The notes under the pieces are model-generated. The model was not told the DNA's origin. It made no database searches and saw only the letters and a list, made by a program, of their open reading frames with translations. Position numbers and translations under genes: made by a program. A stretch of 34,223 nucleotides of DNA, from the NCBI GenBank assembly GCA_021604785.1, contig BQJQ01000009.1, positions 1 to 34,223 of the forward strand. Reading direction: 5' to 3'. Every line of letters starts with the position of its first letter. Within the stretch, counting starts at the first letter, position 1. The stretch comes from Phycisphaeraceae bacterium. GTDB taxonomy: Bacteria > Planctomycetota > Phycisphaerae > Phycisphaerales > UBA1924. Below, piece after piece: positions 23,262-31,074 of the stretch.

Positions 23262-23322
23262 ATGCTCACCCAGCCGGCCACCCCCCGTCCCAAACAAATT
23301 GGTTCAGGGTTGCCCTAACTCA

Positions 23323-24798
23323 ATGTCGCGCGGTGATCGCCGCGGGGCATTCGGAGATGTTGTCTTGACGCAGTTCTCTTCACTAGACCTCTCGCAGTCC
23401 CTGCTCGATGTGATCGCCGGCGAGGGGTACGAGACCCCGACACCGATTCAGGCCCAGTCCATTCCTCCTGTGCTTGAGGGGCGCGACCTGCTCGGGTGTG
23501 CGCAGACGGGGACGGGCAAGACCGCCGCGTTCGCGCTGCCGATCCTGCAATTGCTGCTTGAGAGCCGTGCGCCGAGGAAGGGGTATCGGCAGCCGCGTGC
23601 GCTGATCCTCTCGCCGACGCGTGAACTCGCGGGGCAGATCGAGGAGAGCTTCCGGACATACGGGCGTGGCAGCGGGCTCCGTGGGGCGGTCATCTTCGGC
23701 GGGGTCAAGCAGTTCCGCCAGGTGCGCCAGCTCGAGGCGGGCGTGGACATCATCGTCGCGACCCCGGGGCGGCTGCAGGATCTGATGGAGCAGGGGCACG
23801 TGGACCTGCGGGCGATCGAGATCTTCGTGCTCGACGAGGCGGACCGGATGCTCGACATGGGGTTCATCCAGCCGATCCGTGAGATCGCGTCGGAGATCCC
23901 GGCGGAGCGGCAGACGCTGCTGTTCTCGGCGACGATGCCCTCGACGATTCTGAAGCTCGCGAATTCGCTGTTGAACGACCCGGTGCGGATCTCGGTGACG
24001 CCCGACGCGTCAGCGGCGCCGACGATCGACCAGGAACTGTACATGGTGCCCGGCGAGCACAAGCCGGCCCTGCTGGCGAGCTTGCTTGAGGCCCGCGACG
24101 TGAAGCGGGCCGTCGTCTTCACGCGGACCAAGCACGGGGCGGACAAGCTCGCCAAGAAGCTTGAGCGCGAGGGTGTTCGGGCGGGCTCGATCCACGGCAA
24201 CAAGTCGCAGAGCCAGCGTCAGCGGGCGCTCGACGCGTTCCGCGCGGGCAAATCGCGCGTGCTGGTCGCGACCGACGTCGCGGCCCGCGGGCTGGATGTC
24301 GATGGCATCACGCACGTGTTCAACTACAACCTGCCCAACGAGCCCGAGGCATACGTGCACCGGATCGGTCGCACGGGGCGGGCCGGTGCGACGGGGATCG
24401 CGGTGTCGTTCTGCAGCCGGGAGGAGCGGGGGTTCCTCAAGGCGATCGAACGGCTAACGGGCTCGCAGATCGAGACCAAGCCGCTGCCCGAATCACTCGG
24501 CGTGGTTCCGCAAGATCGGGCATTCGCCGGGCGTACCGAGCGGCCTCGCGCGGCGCGGCCGGGTGGTGGCGGCGGGTACGGCGGGCCCAAGCGCAAGCCG
24601 CGTGCGCGCCCCCAGGCGGGCGGCGGCGCCGTGCCGGCGCACGGAGGCCAGGGGAACCAGAAGCGCAAGCGGAAGCCGGCGCCGGGGGCGGCCCGAGGGA
24701 CCGCGGCGCACGGGGGCCCAGGTGCCGGTGTTCGGCGTCCGAAGAAGGCGGGTGGGCGTGCAGGCGGGCCGGCTCCGAGACCTTCTCGAGCGCACTGA
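23323..24798 (+). CDS. rhlE: DEAD-box RNA helicase, RhlE type
   Basis: Protein of 491 aa. All DEAD-box motifs are present in order: Q motif (GYETPTPIQAQSIPPVL), motif I AQTGTGKT, Ia SPTRELAGQ, Ib TPGRLQDL, II VLDEADRMLDMG, III LFSATMP, IV VVFTRTKHGADKLAKKL, V VATDVAARGLDVDGITHV and VI HRIGRTGRAG. The spacing and opening (FSSLDLSQSLLDVI) fit RhlE, which unwinds short RNA duplexes in ribosome assembly and RNA decay. The last about 95 residues are a Gly/Pro/Arg/Lys-rich tail likely to bind RNA. ATG 23323 is used here; TTG 23365, which has GGAG 8 nt upstream and would begin TQFSSLDLS, is an equally good start. The gene stands alone behind a structured leader, so post-transcriptional control is possible. 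Confidence 0.93.
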   Translation: MSRGDRRGAFGDVVLTQFSSLDLSQSLLDVIAGEGYETPTPIQAQSIPPVLEGRDLLGCAQTGTGKTAAFALPILQLLLESRAPRKGYRQPRALILSPTRELAGQIEESFRTYGRGSGLRGAVIFGGVKQFRQVRQLEAGVDIIVATPGRLQDLMEQGHVDLRAIEIFVLDEADRMLDMGFIQPIREIASEIPAERQTLLFSATMPSTILKLANSLLNDPVRISVTPDASAAPTIDQELYMVPGEHKPALLASLLEARDVKRAVVFTRTKHGADKLAKKLEREGVRAGSIHGNKSQSQRQRALDAFRAGKSRVLVATDVAARGLDVDGITHVFNYNLPNEPEAYVHRIGRTGRAGATGIAVSFCSREERGFLKAIERLTGSQIETKPLPESLGVVPQDRAFAGRTERPRAARPGGGGGYGGPKRKPRARPQAGGGAVPAHGGQGNQKRKRKPAPGAARGTAAHGGPGAGVRRPKKAGGRAGGPAPRPSRAH

Positions 24799-24855
24799 AT
24801 TGGCAATCAGGCATGCGTGTCCGAGGCCGGTCCGGGCGTTGTTGCCGGCAAACAA

Positions 24856-24883
24856 TTGCAAATTACTGAAAATAATGAATAAT
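24856..24883 (+). promoter_or_regulatory. AT-rich promoter candidate upstream of the secreted VOC-like gene
   Basis: TTGCAA (24856-24861) and AATAAT (24878-24883) are separated by 16 nt within a stretch (about 24850-24925) far richer in A and T than anything else in the window. Transcription would start near 24890, giving a leader of about 145 nt that contains a small GGGC-TGTA-GCCC hairpin (24989-25000). Confidence 0.45.
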
Positions 24884-25034
24884 GCAAAACTTTACGCAAT
24901 AAGATGTTGCAGAAATGATTCGCCGCTGTTCGTTGAAATCGATGACAGGACACCCCTAGTGATCTCTCGTTGTTGCTGGAGTCCGAGTGGGCTGTAGCCC
25001 CTGGTCGAGCCAGACACAGTGAGCGAGGGGCACT

Positions 25035-25823
25035 ATGAGAAAGTTGATGGGAGCGGTGGTTCTGGCTGGCTGCTTGGCGGCTGGGCTCGGGTTTGGCAGC
25101 GGACAGCCTTCGCGGGTGGAGTTCAAGGAACCGCGGTTCGAGCTCGATCACGCGTTCTTTATGTGCAAGCCGTATGCGCCCGAGATGTCCGCGTTGGAGC
25201 AGGCGGGGTTCCTCCGTCAGCCCCACACGGTTTCGCACTACGACCAAGGCACGATGGGCCGGTATTTCTACTTCGACAACTTCTACATCGAGTTCCTCTG
25301 GATTTCAGACGAGGACTCCGCGTTGGCGAACGTGGATCGGTGCGCGACGGACATGGTCGCCCGCTCGAACTGGCGCGAGGACCCGGGCGTGTCGCCGATC
25401 GGTCTGGGGTTGCGGGACCTCGACCCGGGCGAGGACATGCCGCCGAAGTCGCACCGGTACAAGGCGGACTGGATGCGCCCGGGCGAGGAGGACGTCCTCA
25501 CCGTCTGGACGCTGCCGCAGCGGATGAATGAGCCGTGGGTGTTCACGATGAAGCCTGACTGGACGGTGAAGCCGCGTGAGGATTTGAACGAGGAGCGGGC
25601 GCGGTCGCTCGATCATCCGAATGGCGCGCGCGTGCTGACGGACGCCGAAATCACGGTCGTCGGCGAGCGCCGGGTCTGGAAGGCGCTGCGGGACTTTGCC
25701 GATGACGGTCGGTTCTCTTTCGTCGAGGGCGATGAGCCGCTGGTGTCGCTGACCTTCGACGAGGGCGCACAGGGCGAGACGATTGATTTTCGTCCTGACA
25801 CGTCGCTGGTGATCCACTACTGA
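25035..25823 (+). CDS. secreted VOC-like (glyoxalase-fold) protein
   Basis: Protein of 262 aa. A signal peptide (about MRKLMGAVVLAGCLAAGLGF) contains a Cys, but LAGC sits too early for a confident lipobox. From about residue 36, ELDHAFFMCKPYAPEMSALE and then QAGF match the opening of VOC-like proteins (hxxxhDHaFhxxxxxApexxxLxxxGf). FYFDNFYIEFLWISDEDSAL is the next strand pair with an acidic metal-type ligand, and SNWREDPGVSPIGLGLRD continues the fold. The second half (about 130-262) has no motif I can name. Family members in this group are mostly uncharacterised. GAGGGGC lies before the ATG. It stands alone, convergent with the ion-channel gene (16-nt gap). It is the third VOC-type gene in the window and the second with an export signal. 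Confidence 0.78.
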   Translation: MRKLMGAVVLAGCLAAGLGFGSGQPSRVEFKEPRFELDHAFFMCKPYAPEMSALEQAGFLRQPHTVSHYDQGTMGRYFYFDNFYIEFLWISDEDSALANVDRCATDMVARSNWREDPGVSPIGLGLRDLDPGEDMPPKSHRYKADWMRPGEEDVLTVWTLPQRMNEPWVFTMKPDWTVKPREDLNEERARSLDHPNGARVLTDAEITVVGERRVWKALRDFADDGRFSFVEGDEPLVSLTFDEGAQGETIDFRPDTSLVIHY

Positions 25824-25839
25824 CGGGGTCGCGGTGCGG

Positions 25840-26715
25840 TCACGTCGCGGGGGGCGTGTGCTCCGGGTCGAGGGGCTGGCCGCAGCGTTTGCAGTAGATC
25901 GCGTTCGCGTCGTGGCCCTCGGTCATGCACGAGGGGCAGGCGCGGGTGGTGATGACCCGGCGCCCGGCGTGGTGCGTGATCTCGGCGGTGAGGATGCCCG
26001 TCGGGACGATGATGAGCGAGTACCCGACCAGGACCAGGGCGGCGGTGGTGATCTTGCCGATGGGGGTCTCGGGGGTGACGTCGCCGTAGCCGACGGTGGT
26101 CATGGTGATGACGGCCCAGTACATGGCGTCGGGCATGGACTCGAAGCCCTCGGTGCCGTTGCTGCCTTCGACGACGTGCATGAGGGCGCTCGAGATGAGC
26201 ACGACAATCAGCACGGTGGTCAGGAAGACGGCGATCTTGTGGCGGCTGACGTACAGCGCTTTGCGCAGCTCGCTGGCGCCCGAGAGGTACCGCGCGAGTT
26301 TGAGCACGCGGAAGATCCGGAGCAAACGCAGCGTGCGGACGACGAGCAGGTGCCCGCCGCCGGGGACGATGATCCCGATGAAAGCGGGGAGGATCGAGAG
26401 CAGGTCGATGATGCCGAAGAACGAAGTCGCGTAGCGCCATGGTCGGCGGACAATGATCAGCCGCAGGATGTACTCGATCGTGAAGAGCCCGGTGAACATC
26501 CACTCGAGGGCGATGAAGACGGTGTGGTAAGGCTCTTGCTGCATCGACGGGAGCGTGCCCAAGACGACGACGGCGACCGAGGCGACGATGAGCACGATCA
26601 GCCCGAGATCGAAGGCCTTGCCCGTGGGCGTGTCGGCCTCGAAGATGATTTCGTGCAGGCGGTCACGCCACGCGGCGACCTGCGGAGGTGGGGCGTCGGG
26701 GTTCGGGCCGAGCAT
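25840..26715 (-). CDS. voltage-gated potassium channel subunit with C-terminal zinc ribbon
   Basis: Protein of 291 aa with six membrane helices. S1 is FDLGLIVLIVASVAVVVLG and S2-S3 span about 65-115. S4 carries regularly spaced Arg and Lys (RTLRLLRIFRVLKLARY, 127-143). S5 begins about 160, and the pore loop has the selectivity filter TTVGYGDV (206-213), which is selective for K+; S6 is GYSLIIVPTGILTAEI. After S6, residues 260-278 hold CxxC and CxxC pairs (Cys260, 263, 275, 278), a zinc-ribbon pattern, where Kv-type bacterial channels normally end or carry RCK or cyclic-nucleotide domains. AGGAG precedes ATG 26715. It lies 25 nt after the stop of an oxoamine-synthase-like gene on the same strand, so both are probably co-transcribed. 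Confidence 0.92.
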   Translation of the reverse strand: MLGPNPDAPPPQVAAWRDRLHEIIFEADTPTGKAFDLGLIVLIVASVAVVVLGTLPSMQQEPYHTVFIALEWMFTGLFTIEYILRLIIVRRPWRYATSFFGIIDLLSILPAFIGIIVPGGGHLLVVRTLRLLRIFRVLKLARYLSGASELRKALYVSRHKIAVFLTTVLIVVLISSALMHVVEGSNGTEGFESMPDAMYWAVITMTTVGYGDVTPETPIGKITTAALVLVGYSLIIVPTGILTAEITHHAGRRVITTRACPSCMTEGHDANAIYCKRCGQPLDPEHTPPAT

Positions 26716-26740
26716 CCGGTGCTCCTGCGGGGCGGGTTGG

Positions 26741-27829
26741 TTATCGATCGGCTGGGAGCGCCGCTGCGAGCGCGGCGATCTGGTCGGGCGTGTGGGCGGC
26801 GGTCGCGGTGGCGCGGAAGTAGCGGGGGGCCGGGCCTGAGGGGTATTCGATCAGCGGGACATCGAGCCCGGCGGCGAGGAGGGCGCCCCGCAGGGCGGTC
26901 ATCCGGGCGTCGTCGCGATCCCAAAACGCGAAGATGGGTGTCGATTCGTCCGTGGGGCCGAATCCGGCGTCGTTGATGGCTCGGTCGAGCAGGCGGGCGT
27001 TGGCGCGCATCCGCTCGCGCCGTACGGGCTCGTCGGCGTTGACGGCGAGTGCTTCGCGGGCCGCGGCGATCAGCGGCGGGGGCGTGGGCGTGGTGCAGAC
27101 GTAGGTGCTCTGCGAACGTGTTCGTTCGACCAGTTCTCCGTCGGCGATGACGGCCCCGCCGGCGCATCCGAGTCCCTTGGCCAGCGTCGTGGTCATCACG
27201 ACTCGGCCGGCGGGCGCCAGGCCCGCGTGGTTCAGCGTGCCCTGGCCCGAATCGCCCAGCACCATGAACCCGTGGCAGTCATCGACCAGCAGCGAGCAGT
27301 GCTCAGTGGGCAGGGCGTCGAGCAGGGCCCGGACCGGGGCGCGTGAGCCGTCGGCGGTGAAGACGCCGTCGGTCGCGAGCACGACCGGACCGCTGGCGGA
27401 CCGGGCGACGCGGGCGGCGTCTTCGGGGTCGAGGTGGGCGAACGTCCGCACGGGCAGCCCCGCGGCTTCGGCGGCGAGGAAGAGCGACCGGTGGGCCCTC
27501 TCGTCGAGCACCGCGCTGCGGACACGCATCGCCAGGGCCTGCATCGCGGCGATGTTCGCCGTCAGCCCATCCAACAGGAGCACGGACGCCTGGGCATCGA
27601 GGAACCGGGCGAGGTCGGCTTCGAGCCCCCGGTGCTCGGGGGTGTCGCCCGTAGTGGTGCGGCTGGCCGAGGTGCTCAGGCCGTATCGCGCGGCGGCGGC
27701 GGTGGCGGCTTCGATGACGCGGGGGTGGCGGGAGAGACCCAGGTAGTCGCACCCGCCGAAGACGACCGGGGTGGTGCCCGCCGGGCAGGTGCGGGTCGTG
27801 GTCGGGTCGGTGGCGAGAATTGGGTTCAT
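26741..27829 (-). CDS. alpha-oxoamine synthase-family enzyme (BioF/KBL-like), short form
   Basis: Protein of 362 aa in PLP fold type I. Visible are CDYLGLSRHPRVIEAATAAA (for the usual SNDYLGL), STSASRTTTGDTPEHRGLE, DERAHRSLFLAAEAAG, the DEAHG equivalent VDDCHGFMVLGDSGQG (Asp183, His186), and TTTLAKGLGCAGGAVI with the PLP Lys218. Members condense an amino acid with an acyl-CoA, as in 8-amino-7-oxononanoate synthase or 2-amino-3-ketobutyrate ligase. It lacks about 30-40 residues at the N-terminus found in BioF and Kbl. No other biotin gene is in the window, so bioF is not assigned; a threonine-aldolase-like or lyase role is possible. It precedes a K+ channel gene with a 25-nt gap, a pairing that explains nothing obvious. 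Confidence 0.82.
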   Translation of the reverse strand: MNPILATDPTTTRTCPAGTTPVVFGGCDYLGLSRHPRVIEAATAAAARYGLSTSASRTTTGDTPEHRGLEADLARFLDAQASVLLLDGLTANIAAMQALAMRVRSAVLDERAHRSLFLAAEAAGLPVRTFAHLDPEDAARVARSASGPVVLATDGVFTADGSRAPVRALLDALPTEHCSLLVDDCHGFMVLGDSGQGTLNHAGLAPAGRVVMTTTLAKGLGCAGGAVIADGELVERTRSQSTYVCTTPTPPPLIAAAREALAVNADEPVRRERMRANARLLDRAINDAGFGPTDESTPIFAFWDRDDARMTALRGALLAAGLDVPLIEYPSGPAPRYFRATATAAHTPDQIAALAAALPADR

Positions 27830-27869
27830 CTTCGTGGATTATCGTCAGAACTGGGCGGAGGCGTTCGGT

Positions 27870-27889
27870 TTGGTGGTGCCCCCCACCAA
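27870..27889. repeat. inverted repeat upstream of the oxoamine-synthase-like gene
   Basis: TTGGTGG (27870-27876) and CCACCAA (27883-27889) form a perfect 7-bp inverted repeat with a 6-nt centre, 41 nt upstream of the minus-strand start codon at 27829. The position suits an operator. A second repeat, CCCGGGC and GCCCGGG (27948-27964), lies nearer the divergent binding-protein gene. Confidence 0.4.
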
Positions 27890-27897
27890 GGGCGCGT

Positions 27898-27926
27898 TTG
27901 TAGGCGGGGGCGGGCACCGGTAGGAT
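27898..27926 (+). promoter_or_regulatory. weak promoter candidate for the peptide importer operon
   Basis: TTGTAG (27898-27903) and TAGGAT (27921-27926) are 17 nt apart, with 3 and 4 consensus matches. Transcription would start near 27933, about 70 nt before the binding-protein ATG, and the leader would include the CCCGGGC/GCCCGGG hairpin (27948-27964). The evidence is thin; the spacing is the best part of it. Confidence 0.25.
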
Positions 27927-28003
27927 CCCCCCACGGTGCCGAGGGTACCCGGGCGCCGCCCGGGCGGTCGCGGTCCGCGTCAGAGTCGCATCAGGAGGCT
28001 GCC

Positions 28004-30028
28004 ATGAGCGTTGTTCGAGCATTGGGTCGGGTGTGTGGGTGTGCGGTGCTGGCCGTCGCGGTCGGGACGGCATCGGCGCAGGAGAAGGTCGCCCAGTTGC
28101 CAATTCGGACCGACGGGCCCAAGAGCCTGGACCCGGTCGTGGGCTCGACGGTGTACGACAACATGGCGTGCGCGCAGATCTACGAGACACTGCTGGTGAA
28201 CAAGTACGCCAAGCCGACGGAGAAGGAGCCGCTGCTGCTCGCCGAGATGCCGGTGAGCGAAGACGGCGGCAAGACCTGGAGCCTGAAGCTCAAGCCCGGC
28301 GTGCTCTTCCACGACAACGCGTGCTTCACAAAGACGAAGGGCAAGGGTCGCGAGCTTGTGACGGACGATGTGTTCTACTCGTTCAAGCGTCTCGCGGACG
28401 CGGCGTACGAACTCGAGAGTTGGTGGCTGCTCAAGGACACGGTTGAGGGGTTCGACGAGTTCAAGCGGATCCAGAACTGGCGCGGCTCGATGCCCGAGCG
28501 GGCGTCGTGGCTGAGCAACCAGAGCCCCGAGACGTTCAAGAAGACGCTGTTCGACCGCGAGCTGAAAAACCGGCTCGATACCGCGCTCAAGGACAAGGAC
28601 GAGGATGAGGTCGCGGAGATCACGCGGAAGATCACCGAGCAGTTCAACAAGGACCTGACGCCCGCGGACCTCGACACGCTCGCGGCGGAATTCGCGAACC
28701 AGCCCGCGGCGACCTTTGAAGCGGCGGAGTTCGACTACGCCGCCCCGGTCGCGGGGTACCGCAAGATCAACGACTACGAGTTCGAGATCGAGCTCGTGGC
28801 CCCGGTGACGCGGTTCGAGTGGGTCCTGACGATGTTCCAGACGTCGATCGTGGCGCGTGAAGCAGTCGAGAAGTACGGCGACGATTTCTTCCGCAACCCG
28901 GTCGGCACAGGGCCGTTCATGCTTGAGTCGTGGACGCCCAAGAAGGACCTGCATCTCGTCCGCAACCCGAACTACCACGAGGTGATGTACCCCGAGCGGG
29001 GCGAGTGGGATCGGCCCGATCAGCGGAACCGTCTGCACCGCGCCGCGGGCCAGCAGGTGCCGTTCCTGGACCGGATCGAGTTCACGATGTACGCGCAGGA
29101 CCAGCCGATGTGGCTGCAGTTTGAGGCCGGGCGGATCGGGTACACGCAGGTTCCCGACGAGTACTTCCCGCAGGCGTTCGACAAGCGGACCAAGGAGCTT
29201 CTGCCGTCGGTCGCGGCCCGGGGCATCCGCGGGCACGCGAACAAGCTGCTCGACTTCATCTTCCGTGGGTTCAACATGGACGACGAGCTTGTCGGCGGGT
29301 ACGGGCCCAAGAAGAAGGCGCTGCGCCAAGCCATCAGCCTCGCGGTGGACCTCAACGAGTTCAATGAGACGTTCTACTCCGGGCTCAACGTTGTCTATGA
29401 CGGCCCGATCCCCCCGGGGCTCGACGGGTACCCAGAGGGCGGCACGTCGTCCGCCGCGTACCAGGGTCCGAACCTGGACCTGGCGCGAAGCAAGCTCGCC
29501 GAAGCCGGTTACCCGGACGGCGAGGGGCTGCCCCCGATCAAGTTCTACACCCAGAACGGCGGCAACTCGCCCGAGCAGACCGAGCTGCTCCAACGCCAGC
29601 TCTCCCGCATCGGCGTCGAGCTCGACGTGCAGCTCGTGGACTTCTCCACGCTCATCGACGCGGTGAACAAGAAGAACGCCGCGATGTTCAGCTTCGCGTG
29701 GTCGAGCGACTACCCGGACGGCGAGAACAACCTCGCCCTCTTCTACGGCCCCAACGAGGCCCCTGGGGCGAATCACTACAACTACAAGCGGGACGACTAC
29801 GACGAGATGTACGAGCAGATCCTGACCATGCCCGCCGGCGATGAGCGCACGGCGATCATGGTCGAGATGCGGGACATGATCCTCGAGGACGTGCCCTACG
29901 TCGGGTCCATGGCCCGCGAGCGGCACTACGTGATCAACCCGTGGCTGCTGAACTGCAAGCCGACCGAGCGGTATTACGCGTGGTTCAAGTTCCTGGATGT
30001 GGACGATTCGAAGCGCCCTGAACGTTGA
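28004..30028 (+). CDS. peptide-type ABC transporter substrate-binding protein
   Basis: Protein of 674 aa with a Sec signal peptide (VLAVAVGTASA, cleavage near 25/26), exported and not lipidated. It matches the DppA/OppA family (SBP_bac_5): LPIRTDGPKSLDPVVGSTVY, WSLKLKPGVLFHD, ELVTDDVFYSFKRLAD, NPVGTGPFMLESW, then ALRQAISLAVDLNEF and AEAGYPDGEGLPPIKFYTQN. OppA-type proteins are usually 520-560 aa. The extra length is mainly a charged helical stretch at about 148-250 (many Lys, Glu and Asp) between the usual ADAAYELESWW and GYRKINDYEFEIEL parts. Family members capture peptides or other solutes. AGGAGG is 5 nt before the ATG. It is the first gene of an importer operon, with a 50-nt gap to the permease. 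The ligand is unknown. Confidence 0.93.
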   Translation: MSVVRALGRVCGCAVLAVAVGTASAQEKVAQLPIRTDGPKSLDPVVGSTVYDNMACAQIYETLLVNKYAKPTEKEPLLLAEMPVSEDGGKTWSLKLKPGVLFHDNACFTKTKGKGRELVTDDVFYSFKRLADAAYELESWWLLKDTVEGFDEFKRIQNWRGSMPERASWLSNQSPETFKKTLFDRELKNRLDTALKDKDEDEVAEITRKITEQFNKDLTPADLDTLAAEFANQPAATFEAAEFDYAAPVAGYRKINDYEFEIELVAPVTRFEWVLTMFQTSIVAREAVEKYGDDFFRNPVGTGPFMLESWTPKKDLHLVRNPNYHEVMYPERGEWDRPDQRNRLHRAAGQQVPFLDRIEFTMYAQDQPMWLQFEAGRIGYTQVPDEYFPQAFDKRTKELLPSVAARGIRGHANKLLDFIFRGFNMDDELVGGYGPKKKALRQAISLAVDLNEFNETFYSGLNVVYDGPIPPGLDGYPEGGTSSAAYQGPNLDLARSKLAEAGYPDGEGLPPIKFYTQNGGNSPEQTELLQRQLSRIGVELDVQLVDFSTLIDAVNKKNAAMFSFAWSSDYPDGENNLALFYGPNEAPGANHYNYKRDDYDEMYEQILTMPAGDERTAIMVEMRDMILEDVPYVGSMARERHYVINPWLLNCKPTERYYAWFKFLDVDDSKRPER

Positions 30029-30078
30029 ACGTTCGGCGTGCTACGCTGATGCCCGCGACCCCGGAGGCTTGATCGCGC

Positions 30079-31074
30079 ATGTGGGCCTATCTCGTACGGC
30101 GGCTGCTGTACTACATCCCGCTCTACCTTTGCATCCTGCTGGTGCTGATGCTCCTGCTGCGGATCGACGTGGACTCGGCGGTCGCCGGTCAGCTCGGCAA
30201 GCAGGCGACGCCGGAGCAGATCCAGCTCAAGAAGGACAAGATGGGTCTGAACGACCCGTTCTACAAGCAGTACGCCATGTTTCTGGGCGACGTGTTCACG
30301 CTGAGCTTCGATCAGCGGAGCTGGGAGCAGGAGCTGCCCGTCGGCGAGATGATCCGCAAGGCGTTGCCGCCGACGCTGATGATCACCCTGCCCTCGCTCG
30401 CGTTCACGGCGGTGATCTCGATCGCCGTGGGCCTGGTCTGCTCGTTCAACCGCGGGCGGTTCCTGGACCGCGGCCTCATGATCGCGGCGGTGCTCGGGAT
30501 GAGCGTGAGCTATCTCGTGTACATCATCATCGGGCAGTACTTCGGGGCGTATGTCCTCGGGCAGCAGCACGGGATCACACCATTCGAGATCGAGGGCTAC
30601 GAGGCGGTCTTCCCGCCGATCGAGGGATCGGACGGGGCCTGGTTTGTGCCCGGCAACTGGATCAAGTACTGCGCCCTGCCGGTGATCATCGGCGTGGGCG
30701 TTGCGATGGGGTATGACACGCGGTTCTACCGGGCTGTGATGGTCGAGGAGTGCGCCCGCGACTACATCGTGACGGCGACAGCCAAGGGCGCGACGTCCAA
30801 GAAAATCATGTTCGTGCACATGCTCAAGAACGCCATGATCCCGATCGTGACGCGGATCATGATCTCGCTGCCGTTCTTGATCGCGGGCTCGATCCTCGTT
30901 GAGATGTATTTCAGCATCCCGGGGATGGGGCGGACGATGATCACGGCGATCAACGGCAAGGACTTCCCGGTGGTGCAGGCGACGGTCGCGGTGTTCGCCG
31001 CGTTTGTTATCGTCACGGTGATCCTGACCGACGTGTGCTACGCAATCGTTGACCCGAGGGTGAGGCTGTCGTGA
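30079..31074 (+). CDS. oppB: peptide ABC transporter permease (DppB/OppB family)
   Basis: Protein of 331 aa. It starts MWAYLVRRLLYYIPLYLCIL, the typical first helix of DppB-like permeases. Five further helices follow, including ALPPTLMITLPSLAFTAVIS and PVIIGVGVAMGYDTRFYRAV. The EAA loop that docks onto the ATPase is visible as MVEECARDYIVTATAKGATS and KKIMFVHMLKNAMIP. The end SIPGMGRTMITAINGKDFPV and VDPRVRLS is also standard. About 40 residues between helices 3 and 4 (GITPFEIEGYEAVFPPIEGS) are longer than usual and should lie outside. GGAGG is 11 nt before ATG 30079, a long spacing. The stop overlaps the next permease start as GTGA. Confidence 0.94.
   Translation: MWAYLVRRLLYYIPLYLCILLVLMLLLRIDVDSAVAGQLGKQATPEQIQLKKDKMGLNDPFYKQYAMFLGDVFTLSFDQRSWEQELPVGEMIRKALPPTLMITLPSLAFTAVISIAVGLVCSFNRGRFLDRGLMIAAVLGMSVSYLVYIIIGQYFGAYVLGQQHGITPFEIEGYEAVFPPIEGSDGAWFVPGNWIKYCALPVIIGVGVAMGYDTRFYRAVMVEECARDYIVTATAKGATSKKIMFVHMLKNAMIPIVTRIMISLPFLIAGSILVEMYFSIPGMGRTMITAINGKDFPVVQATVAVFAAFVIVTVILTDVCYAIVDPRVRLS

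Larger units (their letters stand above)
22874..23322. other. 449-nt gene-free divergent region with hairpins and a direct repeat
   Basis: No protein-like frame is found between the divergent PEP-CTERM-like gene and the helicase gene. It holds the 10-bp direct repeat ACTGTTCCGG at 22991-23000 and 23064-23073, 73 nt apart, each preceded by TTG five bases upstream. A strong hairpin lies at 23189-23216 and a second at 23242-23261. An AT-richer patch around 22980-23040 is the likeliest place for promoters. A small noncoding RNA cannot be excluded. Confidence 0.5.

Noticed and set aside
27434-28003. Upstream extension of the binding-protein frame
   Set aside because: It runs antisense through the oxoamine-synthase-like gene; the AGGAGG and signal peptide fix the start at 28004.
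27980-29926. 648-codon minus-strand frame antisense to the binding-protein gene
   Set aside because: It is a Val/Leu/Arg/His shadow without domains; the plus strand encodes an exported SBP_bac_5 protein with a strong ribosome binding site.
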